Shown here one piece after another: positions 12,661 through 21,228 of a DNA stretch of 64,000 nucleotides. The position numbers and the translations under genes were made by a program. How positions within the stretch are numbered: the stretch's first letter is position 1; each line of letters opens with the position of its first letter. The notes beneath the pieces were generated by a model. It worked only from the letters and a program-made list of their open reading frames with translations, made no database searches and was not told the DNA's origin. The stretch comes from Helianthus annuus (lineage: Eukaryota; Streptophyta; Magnoliopsida; Asterales; Asteraceae), in NCBI RefSeq assembly GCF_002127325.2, contig NC_035436.2, positions 31,328,058 to 31,392,057 on the forward strand, given 5' to 3'.

Positions 12661-12827
12661 ATTTTTAAGTTGTGTTTTGCTGTGAAACTCTCAAGGATTT
12701 GTTAAAATGTAGTTTTACACAATATGTGAGAAATTTAGCTGATTTTAACCGTAAAAAGTTGTTAATTTTAAACAGAAGGTGTAGAAAACAGAAATTCTGA
12801 GCTGAATCGGTAAGAACTACTCCTCCT

Positions 12828-12841
12828 GGGCTCTGATACCA
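12828..12841 (-). promoter_or_regulatory. Primer binding site, initiator Met tRNA (SIRE-like element)
   Basis: Minus strand reads TGGTATCAGAGCCC, 2 nt inside the LTR that ends at 12844. It is the standard complement of the tRNA-iMet 3' end and fixes the element's orientation as minus. Confidence 0.9.
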
Positions 12842-12843
12842 GA

Positions 12844-13288
12844 TGTAGGATCGTGTGTTGACCCGAACGAGTCGTTCAGAGAAGTTTTGATCTGTTTTAG
12901 ATGGGGAAAATAAGAAACAGACTTAGACACAGCTTGCAATTCACTTTAAACACCTTTCTGATTGATCTCACAACGATTACAATCACAGGATAAACCGGCA
13001 GCACCTCGGTATCCAAATCCACAAAAGTTCTAGAGATTTCGCTTGAACAAACCTATTTATAGGGCTTGGGGTTCCGCTCGAACATAACAAGTGCATTTCA
13101 AGCGGAATCATAACTTGTTGATTTCGCTTGAAAATGACACATGTCATTTCAAGCGGAATCTCCACTTTCAAGCGGAATCACACTATTTAACCCATAAATC
13201 TACCATTTTCTCGTACAACGTGCCCTGATATAACATATCTAGTACAAGACTCGATACAAGACGAAGACGACAGATGAATGCACTAACA
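12844..13288 (-). repeat. 5' LTR of SIRE-like element
   Basis: 445 bp; starts TGTTAGTG and ends CCTACA on the minus strand; lacks the 227 bp duplication seen in the partner LTR. Followed by TSD AAGTG at 13289-13293. Confidence 0.9.
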
Positions 13289-13293
13289 AAGTG

Positions 13294-14161
13294 GCTTGCC
13301 GAGGATCTGATATTGTTTTGTCTCAAGGCAAGTACATCAATGATCTATTAGTCCGGGCAACTATTTCCAAGGCCAAACCAGTCACATCGCCATACACCAC
13401 CACTGCTCACCTTTCACTTGGTGATAGTTCTCCTTTTGCCGATCCCGTCAAATATAGACAAATGGTGGGTGCAGTGCATATGTTACTCTGTCACGTCCAG
13501 ATATCACATTTGCAGTTAACAAGGTCTACCAGTTTATGCATGCTCCCACTGAAAATCATTGGTCTGTGGTCAAACGTATCTTGAGGTACTTACATGGGAC
13601 TGTTGATCAAGGCCTTGTCATTACCCGCTCAACGTCCTCTATTTTGCATGCTTACACAGATGCTCATTTCAACACATTGAGTGCCTACTCCGATGCCGAT
13701 TGGGCATGGTGTCCTGATGATCGTCGTTCCAGGGGGGATATGCATCTATCTTGGATCGAATTTTATTTCCTGGTCTGCAAGAAAACAAAAGACCATTTCG
13801 AGGTCATCCACAGAATCAGAGTACAAAGCCTTGGCTGATACAGTAGCTGAATTAACCTAGCTTGAAACATTATTGACAGAACTTCGAGTTCCGATGCATT
13901 TGGCTCCAACCTTATGCTATGACAATCTGGGGGCAACATACCTATCCGCTAATCCTGTCTTTCATGCTAGAACAAAACATGTTGAAGTTGACTTCCACTT
14001 CGTCTGTGAAAAGGTTACACAAGGAAAACTATATGTTCGACATATCTTTACAAATGAACCAATTGCTGACGTCTTCACGAAGCTGATATCATCAGACCGC
14101 TTTCTCTTTTTGAAGTCCAAGCTAAGAGTTGGTCCCCGGCCTTAGCTTGTGGGTGAATATT
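13294..14161 (+). pseudogene. Decayed Copia-type pol, part 2 (end of RT and RNase H)
   Basis: Continues the Copia remnant from 5668. Removing the SIRE-like insertion brings back the '...YFLGIEV' / '...IVLSQGKYINDLL' junction typical of Copia RT. RNase H motifs follow: Asp-containing YSDADWAWCPDDRRS near 13690-13730, and near 13920 a CYDNLGATYLSANPVFHARTKHVEVDFHFV-type segment. Frameshifts near 13480, 13530 and 13780 and a stop at 13857 break the frame. The coding part ends at about 14145 and is followed by the PPT-like GTGGGTGAA and the start of the 3' LTR. Confidence 0.88.
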
Positions 14162-14418
14162 TGATAGAAGCTCGAAAACAAGAGGCTGATTTATTGAAAT
14201 ATTAAGATAGTTGGCCAGATTCGAGAGGGGCTAATCTCCAATACAAAAACACTAGATAATCCAAATAAGCAAGACACTCCCAACTAGAACATGAAATGAA
14301 ATACTTAAACGAAAAATAAAAGAGTTACTTCCTAAACTTCAGCCCCTAAATTCAGCCTTTTAACTTTGACTCCCCTAAAATTCAGCCAATCCAGATTTGA
14401 ATTAGCAGGTTTGTAACA
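14162..14418 (-). repeat. TRIM-like element 3' LTR
   Basis: 257 bp, pairs with 15065-15321. Confidence 0.9.
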
Positions 14419-15064
14419 ATACTTCCGGCCTGAAAAAATCGACTTGAGGACAAGTCGAAAAGAAGGTGAAACTGGGATTGCAGTCAATAACAAATTCCCT
14501 GAAGGCCGTCAACAGTTGTTTCTTTTTCTGCTTCCACCTATGAATTGTAACTTTTTCATGATCGTTAACCCAAACCTTGTAGTCACCATCATAAGAAGAA
14601 TGGACATCCATAGGCTGATTAGTTAACGATTTCTTTTCTACGCCATCTCTTACCTTCCATCGAACACCACCTCTGATTCCATAAACACCATTGCAAATCT
14701 TTAGTTGACCACCCAAGACATGGTAGCTGATCTTCAATTGACCACCCAAGACATGGTCGTTGATCTTCAATTGACCACCCAAGACGTGCTCAAATCGATC
14801 TGCGTCGATACTATCAAGATCTTCCTCTTTGACCGGACCTGGGAGTGGTCCGTGAGGCTCATCCTCGGGTTCTTTGGTTAACTGTGTTTGTCTTGCTAGC
14901 CAAGCTTCCCTGATCGCTGAAATATCATTCTTCAGAGATAACAAGGAATCGACTTTTTCTGAAATGATCTCCAATTGCGCAGCGACTGAATCATAAAAAA
15001 TTTCGCTGCCTCCAATATGGTTGCTCCGGGTCTGCACCATCAGGTTTCCCGGCAATGGAACCAT
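14402..15064 (-). pseudogene. Residual gag-end fusion frame inside the TRIM-like element
   Basis: An open frame of 220 codons starts next to the LTR. Its first ~90 residues (MVQTRSN..., a short Leu-rich coil, acidic Glu/Pro stretch) look like the start of a gypsy gag. The middle holds a triplicated octapeptide-type unit (VLGGQLKI, about 14695-14795 on DNA). The end is the remnant of a polyprotein tail read in another frame. It is a deletion product and I assign no function. Confidence 0.5.
14439..14458 (-). other. Hairpin upstream of TRIM-like 3' LTR
   Basis: Perfect 8 bp stem (TCGACTTG / CAAGTCGA) with a 4 nt loop (TCCT on the element strand), 20 nt before the LTR boundary. Comparable in position to the hairpins in the LARD and in elements I and II. 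Confidence 0.75.
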
Positions 15065-15321
15065 TGATGGATGCTCGAAAACAAGAGGCTGATTTATTGA
15101 AATATTAAGATAGTTGGCCCGATTCGAGAGGGGCTAATCTCCAATACAAAAACACTAGATAATCCAAATAAACAAGACACTCCCAACTAGAACATGAAAT
15201 GAAATACTTAAACGAAAAATAAAAGAGCTACTTCCTAAACTTCAGCCCCTAAATTCAGCCTTTTGACTTTGACTCTCCTAAAATTCAGCCAATCAAGATT
15301 TGAATTAGCAGGTTTGTAACA
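15065..15321 (-). repeat. TRIM-like element 5' LTR
   Basis: 257 bp, followed by TSD ATATT at 15322-15326. Confidence 0.9.
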
Positions 15322-15474
15322 ATATTAGACAGAACAATCACACTATATATTTGGCCTGATTATGTTTCCTTAAATATGTTATATTAGCTGTCTATGATTA
15401 GGTCTAGCATGTCTATATATATCTCAGTTTCCATTGTAATCACAATTCAATACACAAAATACTTGTTTCTTACA
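15322..15474 (+). mobile_element. Remainder of the Copia 3' LTR
   Basis: Joins 14161 if the TRIM-like element is taken out. It reads through an AT-rich promoter/terminator-like stretch and probably ends near TTTCTTACA at 15474. The 5' LTR is not in the window, so the end cannot be proved. Confidence 0.5.
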
Positions 15475-17095
15475 TTACATTACGTTACGTTATTCGTTTT
15501 TTTATAGAATTCTCGACATAGCGGTATAGAATTCATTGAACACCAAGTAATATTCGCAATAAAGTATTTTTTTGGTATCGTAAGTAATATCGAGTGTTTG
15601 TACGATACCGATATATGCCGACCAAACAACACCACTACCGGTACGGATATTCGTTTTTATTGATTTTCAATTGATGTAAAAAACGTGTCGATTGGCAACG
15701 ATTGCTATGCCAAATGCTGATATCGTACCGATACTATAATGAATCAGACCAATAATGAACAAAGGCTCGCAACAAATTACGCGGAAATCCCACTACTAAA
15801 TATATAAAAGAGTAGATGATACTTATTCATTAAGCAAATATAAATAAATAAATTGAAATTTAAAAGAAAAAAAAAGCATGAAAAGTATTGATGACAAAAG
15901 AAAAGAAATATAGAGGTACAATAATGCGAACTTGCGAAGAAGATGACATTTGAGAGATTCTATATAATTTATTATCCTGAGACTCTTGACTTGAGAGACG
16001 ACTCAGAAGTCAAGTCATTCATAAACCTGTGAAAGAAAGCAGTTTCGAAAGCTTCCGGCATCATTCGACTTATACAGTAAGCCAAGGTAACATTTGATGC
16101 TTAGTTTTAAATCCATTTTACTTTACCAAATGAAGAAGATCAGATTAGACTTTCATTGCATTTATTTCTTATTCTTTGTCTATCCACATGTGTTGGAAAT
16201 TAACCCCTAAAATCTTTGTTTAGCCATACAAATAATATTGTCATTTTGTTGCCTACTACTTGTATTTGTCGTCTGTGGTAAAAAAATTTTTTTAATAGTT
16301 TAATATGAACAATAAAAACTTGACATTCATGACATATTAGATTTCTAGAACTACCTAAACATATAAATTATGAAGAGAGGAAAGTAAATAGAGGTCTCGG
16401 CACAAAAGCAACCACGTCGAAAACCGAGGCGTAAAATGCAAAAGCGGCGGGCTTTTTGTACCCAATGGTGGATCATAGCTCCCCCCCCCCCCCCCCCCCC
16501 GTTTTTTCGCTTCGTATGTAAGTTTAACCGAAAATTTCCCAAAAATATTATATGTATTGAGTCAGGCCCCTCCTGATTTTACCAAAGGTGAAAACTAAGT
16601 TCAAGATCCGCCAATGTTATTATATAATTTCTTTTACACATTCCATAGTTTTTTTAGCTTCCGCTACTCAATAACGTTTTTATATGATTTTACCTACATG
16701 TACATGCCAAATAACCCGAGGTACAACAGTTTCTGCATAACCCCTAAAATATCTTTTTTGGCGCTTCTTGTAAAAAAGTGTGGCTTAGCCTACAAAAGGC
16801 GCCAGCACCTGTGCCTGCACCTAGGCGCTTTTTAAAACCCAGATATACGTCTTATTAACATTATAAGAATTACCACCTTGTTAAGTTTTTTAACAACAAA
16901 ATCTATAGGGCACAGTTAGGTACATTGGCACTGAGTTTAGCTCTAAATGATTTGAATCCTCATATTCATAAACTGACACTTTATTGTCTCATATTGCATT
17001 AATGCTGCTAAAACAAAGCTAGGAGGCCCAAATGACATTTATCTTCCTTCATTAGTTCAATGACATTTATCCACCTTCATTTCAATTTACAGGAG
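15475..17095. other. AT-rich intergenic region, no gene seen
   Basis: Contains a stretch of GATACCG/GGTACGG-like words at about 15585-15735, distantly like the repeats at 49970-50640, and a 20 C run at 16481-16500. No open frame here has a recognisable domain. Confidence 0.5.
16481..16500. repeat. Homopolymer run, 20 C
   Basis: Uninterrupted 20 C; length is likely unreliable. Confidence 0.9.
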
Positions 17096-17427
17096 CATAG
17101 TTGTCAATAGCGGCTATAGTGCGCTATGTAGTGAGGCGACCAAGTGTCGCTATCTGGCATAGCGACCAATAGCGTGAATAGCGACATGTTTTTTTTATGT
17201 AAACAACAATTAAATATACATCTATAAAATAGCTGGATTTATAGGTTTTTGTTAAATATACATGTAAAATAGTATATATACCAAGGTATTTTGATATAAT
17301 ATACATATAAAAATTTTCAAAATTCTTTCTCTAGTGTATCGCAATTTATAAAATAGTGGTCGCTGTTTGTCGCTATTCGTTACGTAGCATATAGGTCCCT
17401 TGTCGCTATTCGCTATTAACAACTATG
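17096..17427. mobile_element. MITE, hAT-like
   Basis: 332 bp with terminal inverted repeats: CATAGTTGTCAATAGCG at the left, CGCTATTAACAACTATG at the right (one mismatch). Flanks TACAGGAG and TGCAGGAG fit an 8 bp target duplication with one change, as for hAT elements. The interior is AT-rich and carries further TAGCG-type words near both ends. Non-coding. Confidence 0.75.
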
Positions 17428-17600
17428 TGCAGGAGTTGTTGAGTAATTTGTTGTCTAGCTTGGACTGAATTTGTCTCTCTTGAGCGTTTCCCTCGAAGCG
17501 AACAATCTTTGTTCTACAAGGTATATCATAAGTTGTATTTTAGTGTGTGCTATGGCTATGATTAACCTTTTGTTGTGTTCTAGACGGCTAAATACATGAG

Positions 17601-17680
17601 ACTTTTGCCTATTGGCTTCATTATACGTGTATATTAATGTACTTTTGCCTATTGGCTTCATTATACGTGTATATTAATGT
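17601..17680. repeat. Exact 40 bp tandem duplication upstream of HSP70
   Basis: 17601-17640 and 17641-17680 are identical 40-mers, ending 33 bp before the HSP70 start codon, so in the presumed 5' leader or promoter. Confidence 0.95.
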
Positions 17681-17713
17681 AGGTTATTCTTTGGATATAT
17701 TTTAGCTTCCAAG

Positions 17714-17966
17714 ATGTCGAGAAGTGTTAAAACAACTCCAGTAGGTATTGATCTTGGGACAACATACTCGTGTGTTGCTGCTTGGTTTGATCAACACAAT
17801 CGTGTTGAGATCCTTCCTAATGAACAGGGTAACAACATTACCCCTTCATGTGTGGCTTGTAACGAAAAAGAACTTTTAGTAGGTGAGGGTGCCAAAAATC
17901 AGATCACCAGGAACCCCACTCATACCGTTTTTGGTAAGATCATTTGATGAACTTTCATCTTTATCA

Positions 17967-18049
<83 letters not shown>

Positions 18050-19495
18050 TAATAATAGATTAACTACTACTACTTTTATTTTTGCTATATTTTTCAGATG
18101 TTAAGCGAATAATGGGGAGCAGATTCAATGATACAAGCTTACAAAAAGACATAGAATCATGGCCTTTTAAGGTAATACAAGGGTCTAGTGATAAGCCAAT
18201 GATTGTACTTGAACACATGGGTGCGAACAAGGAGTTTTCGGCTGAAGAACTATCTTCCATGATTTTAAAGAAGTTGAAAGAGGCAGCCGAGGCTTACCTT
18301 GGTACAACTGTTAGAGATGCAGTGATTACCGTCCCTGCATATTTTAGTGATAAGCAACGACAAGCAACAAAGGATGCTGGTGCACTAGCCGGACTCAATG
18401 TCATGCGTTTGATTAATGAGCCTACAGCAGCTGCAATTGCCTACGGTCTAGACAAGATTTCGGACCCAAACCACCCACAACAGAAAAATGTGTTTGTATT
18501 TGATTTAGGTGGAGGGACATTTGATGTGTCAGTTCTTACTATCAGCAGGGACGGAACCATAAGTGTCAAAGCAGTTGGGGGTGACACTCATTTGGGTGGA
18601 GAGGATTTCGACAAGGCGATGGTTGATTATTGTGTACAAGAATTTAAGAAAAAACAAAAGAAAGATATCAGCAAAAGTGCAAGAGCAATGGGGAGATTGA
18701 AAGTTGCCTGTGAGAAAGCAAAGAGGGATCTATCTTCAACAGCTGAAACCTCGATTGACATTGATTGTTTGTGTGATGGAATCGATTTTTCAATGAAGGT
18801 CACCCGGGCGAAATTTGAAGATCTGAACGCTCGTTTCTTTACGAAGTGCATTGAGCATGTTGAAAATTGTTTAAGAGATGGAAATATGCACAAAAATAAT
18901 GTGGATGATATAGTTCTTGTTGGTGGGTCGACTAGGATTCCCAAGGTACAACAAATGTAACAAATGTTGGGTGAGTTTTTTGACTGGAAACCACTTTGCA
19001 AGAGTATTAATGCGGATGAAGCTGTTGCATATGGTGCAGCAGTATTAGCTGCAAACTTAAGTGGTAATGGCAATAAAGCTGTGAAGGATTTGATACTCTT
19101 AGATGTAACCCCTTTGTCCCTTGGTATTAGCGCTGATGGAGGATATATGAGTGTTATAATCCCAAGGAACACACCAATACCCATCATGAAGGAAAAAAAT
19201 TATCACACATTGTACGACAATCAAGTATCAATCTCAGTGCGTGTGTATCAAGGTGAGTGCGGTGAAACGAAAGACAACATATTTCTTGATGAATTCACTC
19301 TCTATGGTGTTCCACCGGGTCCGAAAGGTAAAGAAAAAAATGAAGGTTTGCTTTAGTATAGATACCAATGGTATTCTTGATGTCTCGGCTGAGTTGGTAT
19401 CTACGGGTAATAAAAGAAGTATAGTAATCGCTGGGAGTGGAAATGTGTCCAAGGATGACATTGAGAAGATGCTGAATAAGGTTGAGCGTTGTTAG
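17714..19495 (+). pseudogene. Cytosolic HSP70 chaperone gene, disrupted
   Basis: Exon 1 is 17714-17933 and exon 2 starts at 18098. The GT-AG intron (17934-18097) splits the Asp codon of the VFD-VKR motif, the intron position conserved in plant HSP70 genes. ATPase-domain signatures are clear: [11 protein letters not shown] near the start, [11 protein letters not shown] at about 18500, and [13 protein letters not shown] at about 18915. The substrate-binding domain begins after 19090. Two lesions break it. A 9 bp tandem duplication (AACAAATGT at 18950-18958 and 18959-18967) creates an in-frame TAA at 18958-18960. A 1-nt shift in an A-rich run near 19330-19345 moves the frame. The sequence then stops at 19495, well short of the usual ~650 residues, with no lid or EEVD tail. 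Intact HSP70 folds client proteins with ATP. This copy looks like a pseudogene; a truncated ATPase fragment could still be made. Confidence 0.9.
17967..18056. repeat. AAT/TAA microsatellite in the HSP70 intron
   Basis: About 28 trinucleotide units with one interruption near the right end. It fills about half of the intron. Confidence 0.95.
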
Positions 19496-19784
19496 TGTCT
19501 ATACTTTCAAGATGTTTTTATTGTTTCTTATCAACGCTAAGTTCTAGTATATGTTGCTTTCGTTTTTGGATATCTAGACAATGCCAACCGTTTGGAAATG
19601 CATTCGAATTTGCTGGAAATTAAAGTCTCTGAGGTTGCTGCAACAACAATAAGCCAAGCTGAATTTTTGTTAAAAAAAAATAAAATGATAAAAATTTAGA
19701 ATGAATGGTAGATACATATACATTTACAATTTACTTATTAATTTTACAATTTACAATTACAAGATTTTATTAATCCAATCGTCT
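19496..19784. other. HSP70 3' flank, no gene seen
   Basis: AT-rich. I see no homology to the missing C-terminal part of HSP70, so the end was lost, not just frame-shifted. Confidence 0.45.
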
Positions 19785-20070
19785 GTTGCTCGAAGTTCGC
19801 TTGAATAAAGCTCGGCTTGTAAACCAGCTGAGCTTGAGTAGAGATTGGCTCACTCGGTGGTGGTAGCCCAAAACACCCAAACCCGAAGTACTCTATTCCA
19901 AATCTGCGATGGTGGTAGCCCAGATCACCCAAACACGATATTGTAGATGAACCACTTTAGGATTGAACTAGTAAAATGAGCACAATTTTGTTGTAAGTTG
20001 TAGTAGTTAGAACCTGAATCTTAAAAGCTTATATCTAGCTAAACCAGCAACTCTTTCTTAATTTGCTAGG
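19785..20070. repeat. Dispersed ~320 bp repeat, copy B (downstream of HSP70)
   Basis: Same repeat as 2750-3075, same orientation. The inverted repeat is degenerate here (arms AGCTCGGCTTG and CCAGCTGAGCT), so the perfect hairpin exists only in copy A. Confidence 0.6.
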
Positions 20071-20388
20071 GTGTTAACTGTTTTGCATAATGGAAACACA
20101 ATTTAATCATTTGATTTATATAATAATGTTTATACTGTGAAACATGAATATCTTGGACATTTAAAGTTTTTGACAATGGTTTGTTCAACTAAGCTCAAGA
20201 TGATATATCTTTTGATAATTGATTCTCACTTTTGTGGTTGCTAATAATTCAAGATTTCATATTTGCTTCATATGAAAGTGTTAAAAGTCAAGTTTTACTT
20301 TTTATGTTCACCTGCCCCTTCCTATGGACATTATGTGTATATACTTGTGGTTTTTTATGTTTTGAAAATATGTTTGGTTTTTAATTAA

Positions 20389-20960
20389 CTTTTTTTATAG
20401 TTAACTTTGGTTTTCCTCCTTGTGGTTTGGTTATTTTAATGGTTTTGCTCCAATAGTTTAAAAATAGTCATTTTCCTCCCTGATCTTTCGAGTTTGTCGC
20501 CAGTTTGCTCCCTGGCTCTAACTCAGTTAAAACGTTCAATTAAAAGTAGGGGTATTTTGGTAGTTTACTCCCTGGCTCTAAATCAATTAAAACGTTTAGT
20601 TAAAAGTCGCGGTAGTCATGGTCGGTAGGTGGTAGTTGCAGGTGGTGGTGGATGGTTGTGGCCGATAGAAAAAGTGGTTGGAAAGATGGGGGATCAGAAA
20701 AGAATTACGTATATACATGTAAATAAACAAGTTATAAGTTTATTTAGGTGAAAAGACTTACATGCCCTTGCTTTTATCTAAAAAATTACCAAAATACCCT
20801 TCTAGTTAATGCATTTTTTGGATGGAGTTAGAGGCGGGGAGCAAAATGATGACAAGTTAGAAAAATCAGGGAGAAAAATGGCTATTTTTAAACTACTGGG
20901 ACAAAACCGTTAAAATGATCAAATCAAAGGGAGCAAAATGGAAGTTAACTCCTTTTTTTA
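20389..20960. mobile_element. MULE-like non-autonomous element with long inverted repeats
   Basis: Element 20398-20951 has ~125 bp terminal inverted repeats (about 20400-20530 and 20823-20950), both with words such as GTTAACTT, AGTTTAAAAATAG and CTCCCTGAT. A candidate 9 bp duplication CTTTTTTTA flanks it (20389-20397, 20952-20960), though this is low-complexity. The middle is G/T-rich and non-coding. Confidence 0.65.
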
Positions 20961-21223
20961 AAACATAAGACTTGTAGGGCCGACCTTTTAGCTTTTAAAA
21001 AAACAACTAGTTGATTTTCCGCCCGCGCGTTGCGGCGGTGACCCAATGACTGCAAAACGCGTGTCAGTAACGGCAAGCAGATACCGAATATCAAAACATA
21101 AATAAAAATGTCATGAAAAAGATAGTCACTCCGTCCTAAAAAAGTGATTTCAAATAACCTAATATATAATAATAGGACCCACACGTCCTACACGTTGGAA
21201 ATTCGGTTGTTTTCAGTTCAGTT
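20961..21223. other. Spacer with GCGCGTTGCGGCG motif
   Basis: At about 21007 the sequence reads ACTAGTTGATTTTCCGCCCG followed by CGCGTTGCGGCGG. A similar ACTAGTTTTATT plus GCGCGTTGCGGCG combination occurs near 52598. Probably the end of a dispersed element. No gene. Confidence 0.4.
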
Positions 21224-21228
21224 ATTAC

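Larger units (their letters stand above)
5669..13288 (-). mobile_element. SIRE/Maximus-like Copia derivative, gag-only, non-autonomous
   Basis: A 7620 bp LTR element on the minus strand with 5 bp TSD AAGTG. In element orientation the LTRs start TGTTAGTG and end CCTACA. An initiator-Met-tRNA primer binding site follows the 5' LTR, then a leader, a very long gag (about 12316-8400) and some 2 kb of non-coding sequence before the 3' LTR. There is no protease, integrase or reverse transcriptase, so it would need a partner to move. Large gag with two zinc knuckles, long coiled-coil region and several GGGGGAGT-type purine tracts fit the SIRE/Maximus lineage (inference). Multiple stops in gag and diverged LTRs indicate an old insertion. 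Confidence 0.85.
14162..15321 (-). mobile_element. TRIM-like small LTR retrotransposon, Ty3/gypsy-derived
   Basis: A 1160 bp element with two 257 bp LTRs and a 646 bp interior, bounded by TSD ATATT (14157-14161 and 15322-15326). On the minus strand the LTR starts TGTTACAAACC. The interior starts with TGGTTCCATTGCCGGGAA, close to the TGGCGCCGTTGCCGGGGA type of PBS (14 of 18 by my count), then a MVQTRSN-type gag N-terminus. It ends with what looks like the last codons of a gypsy polyprotein before the LTR. Everything between is deleted. It sits in the 3' LTR region of the Copia remnant. The LTRs differ at about 8 of 257 positions, so it is not recent. Confidence 0.88.
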
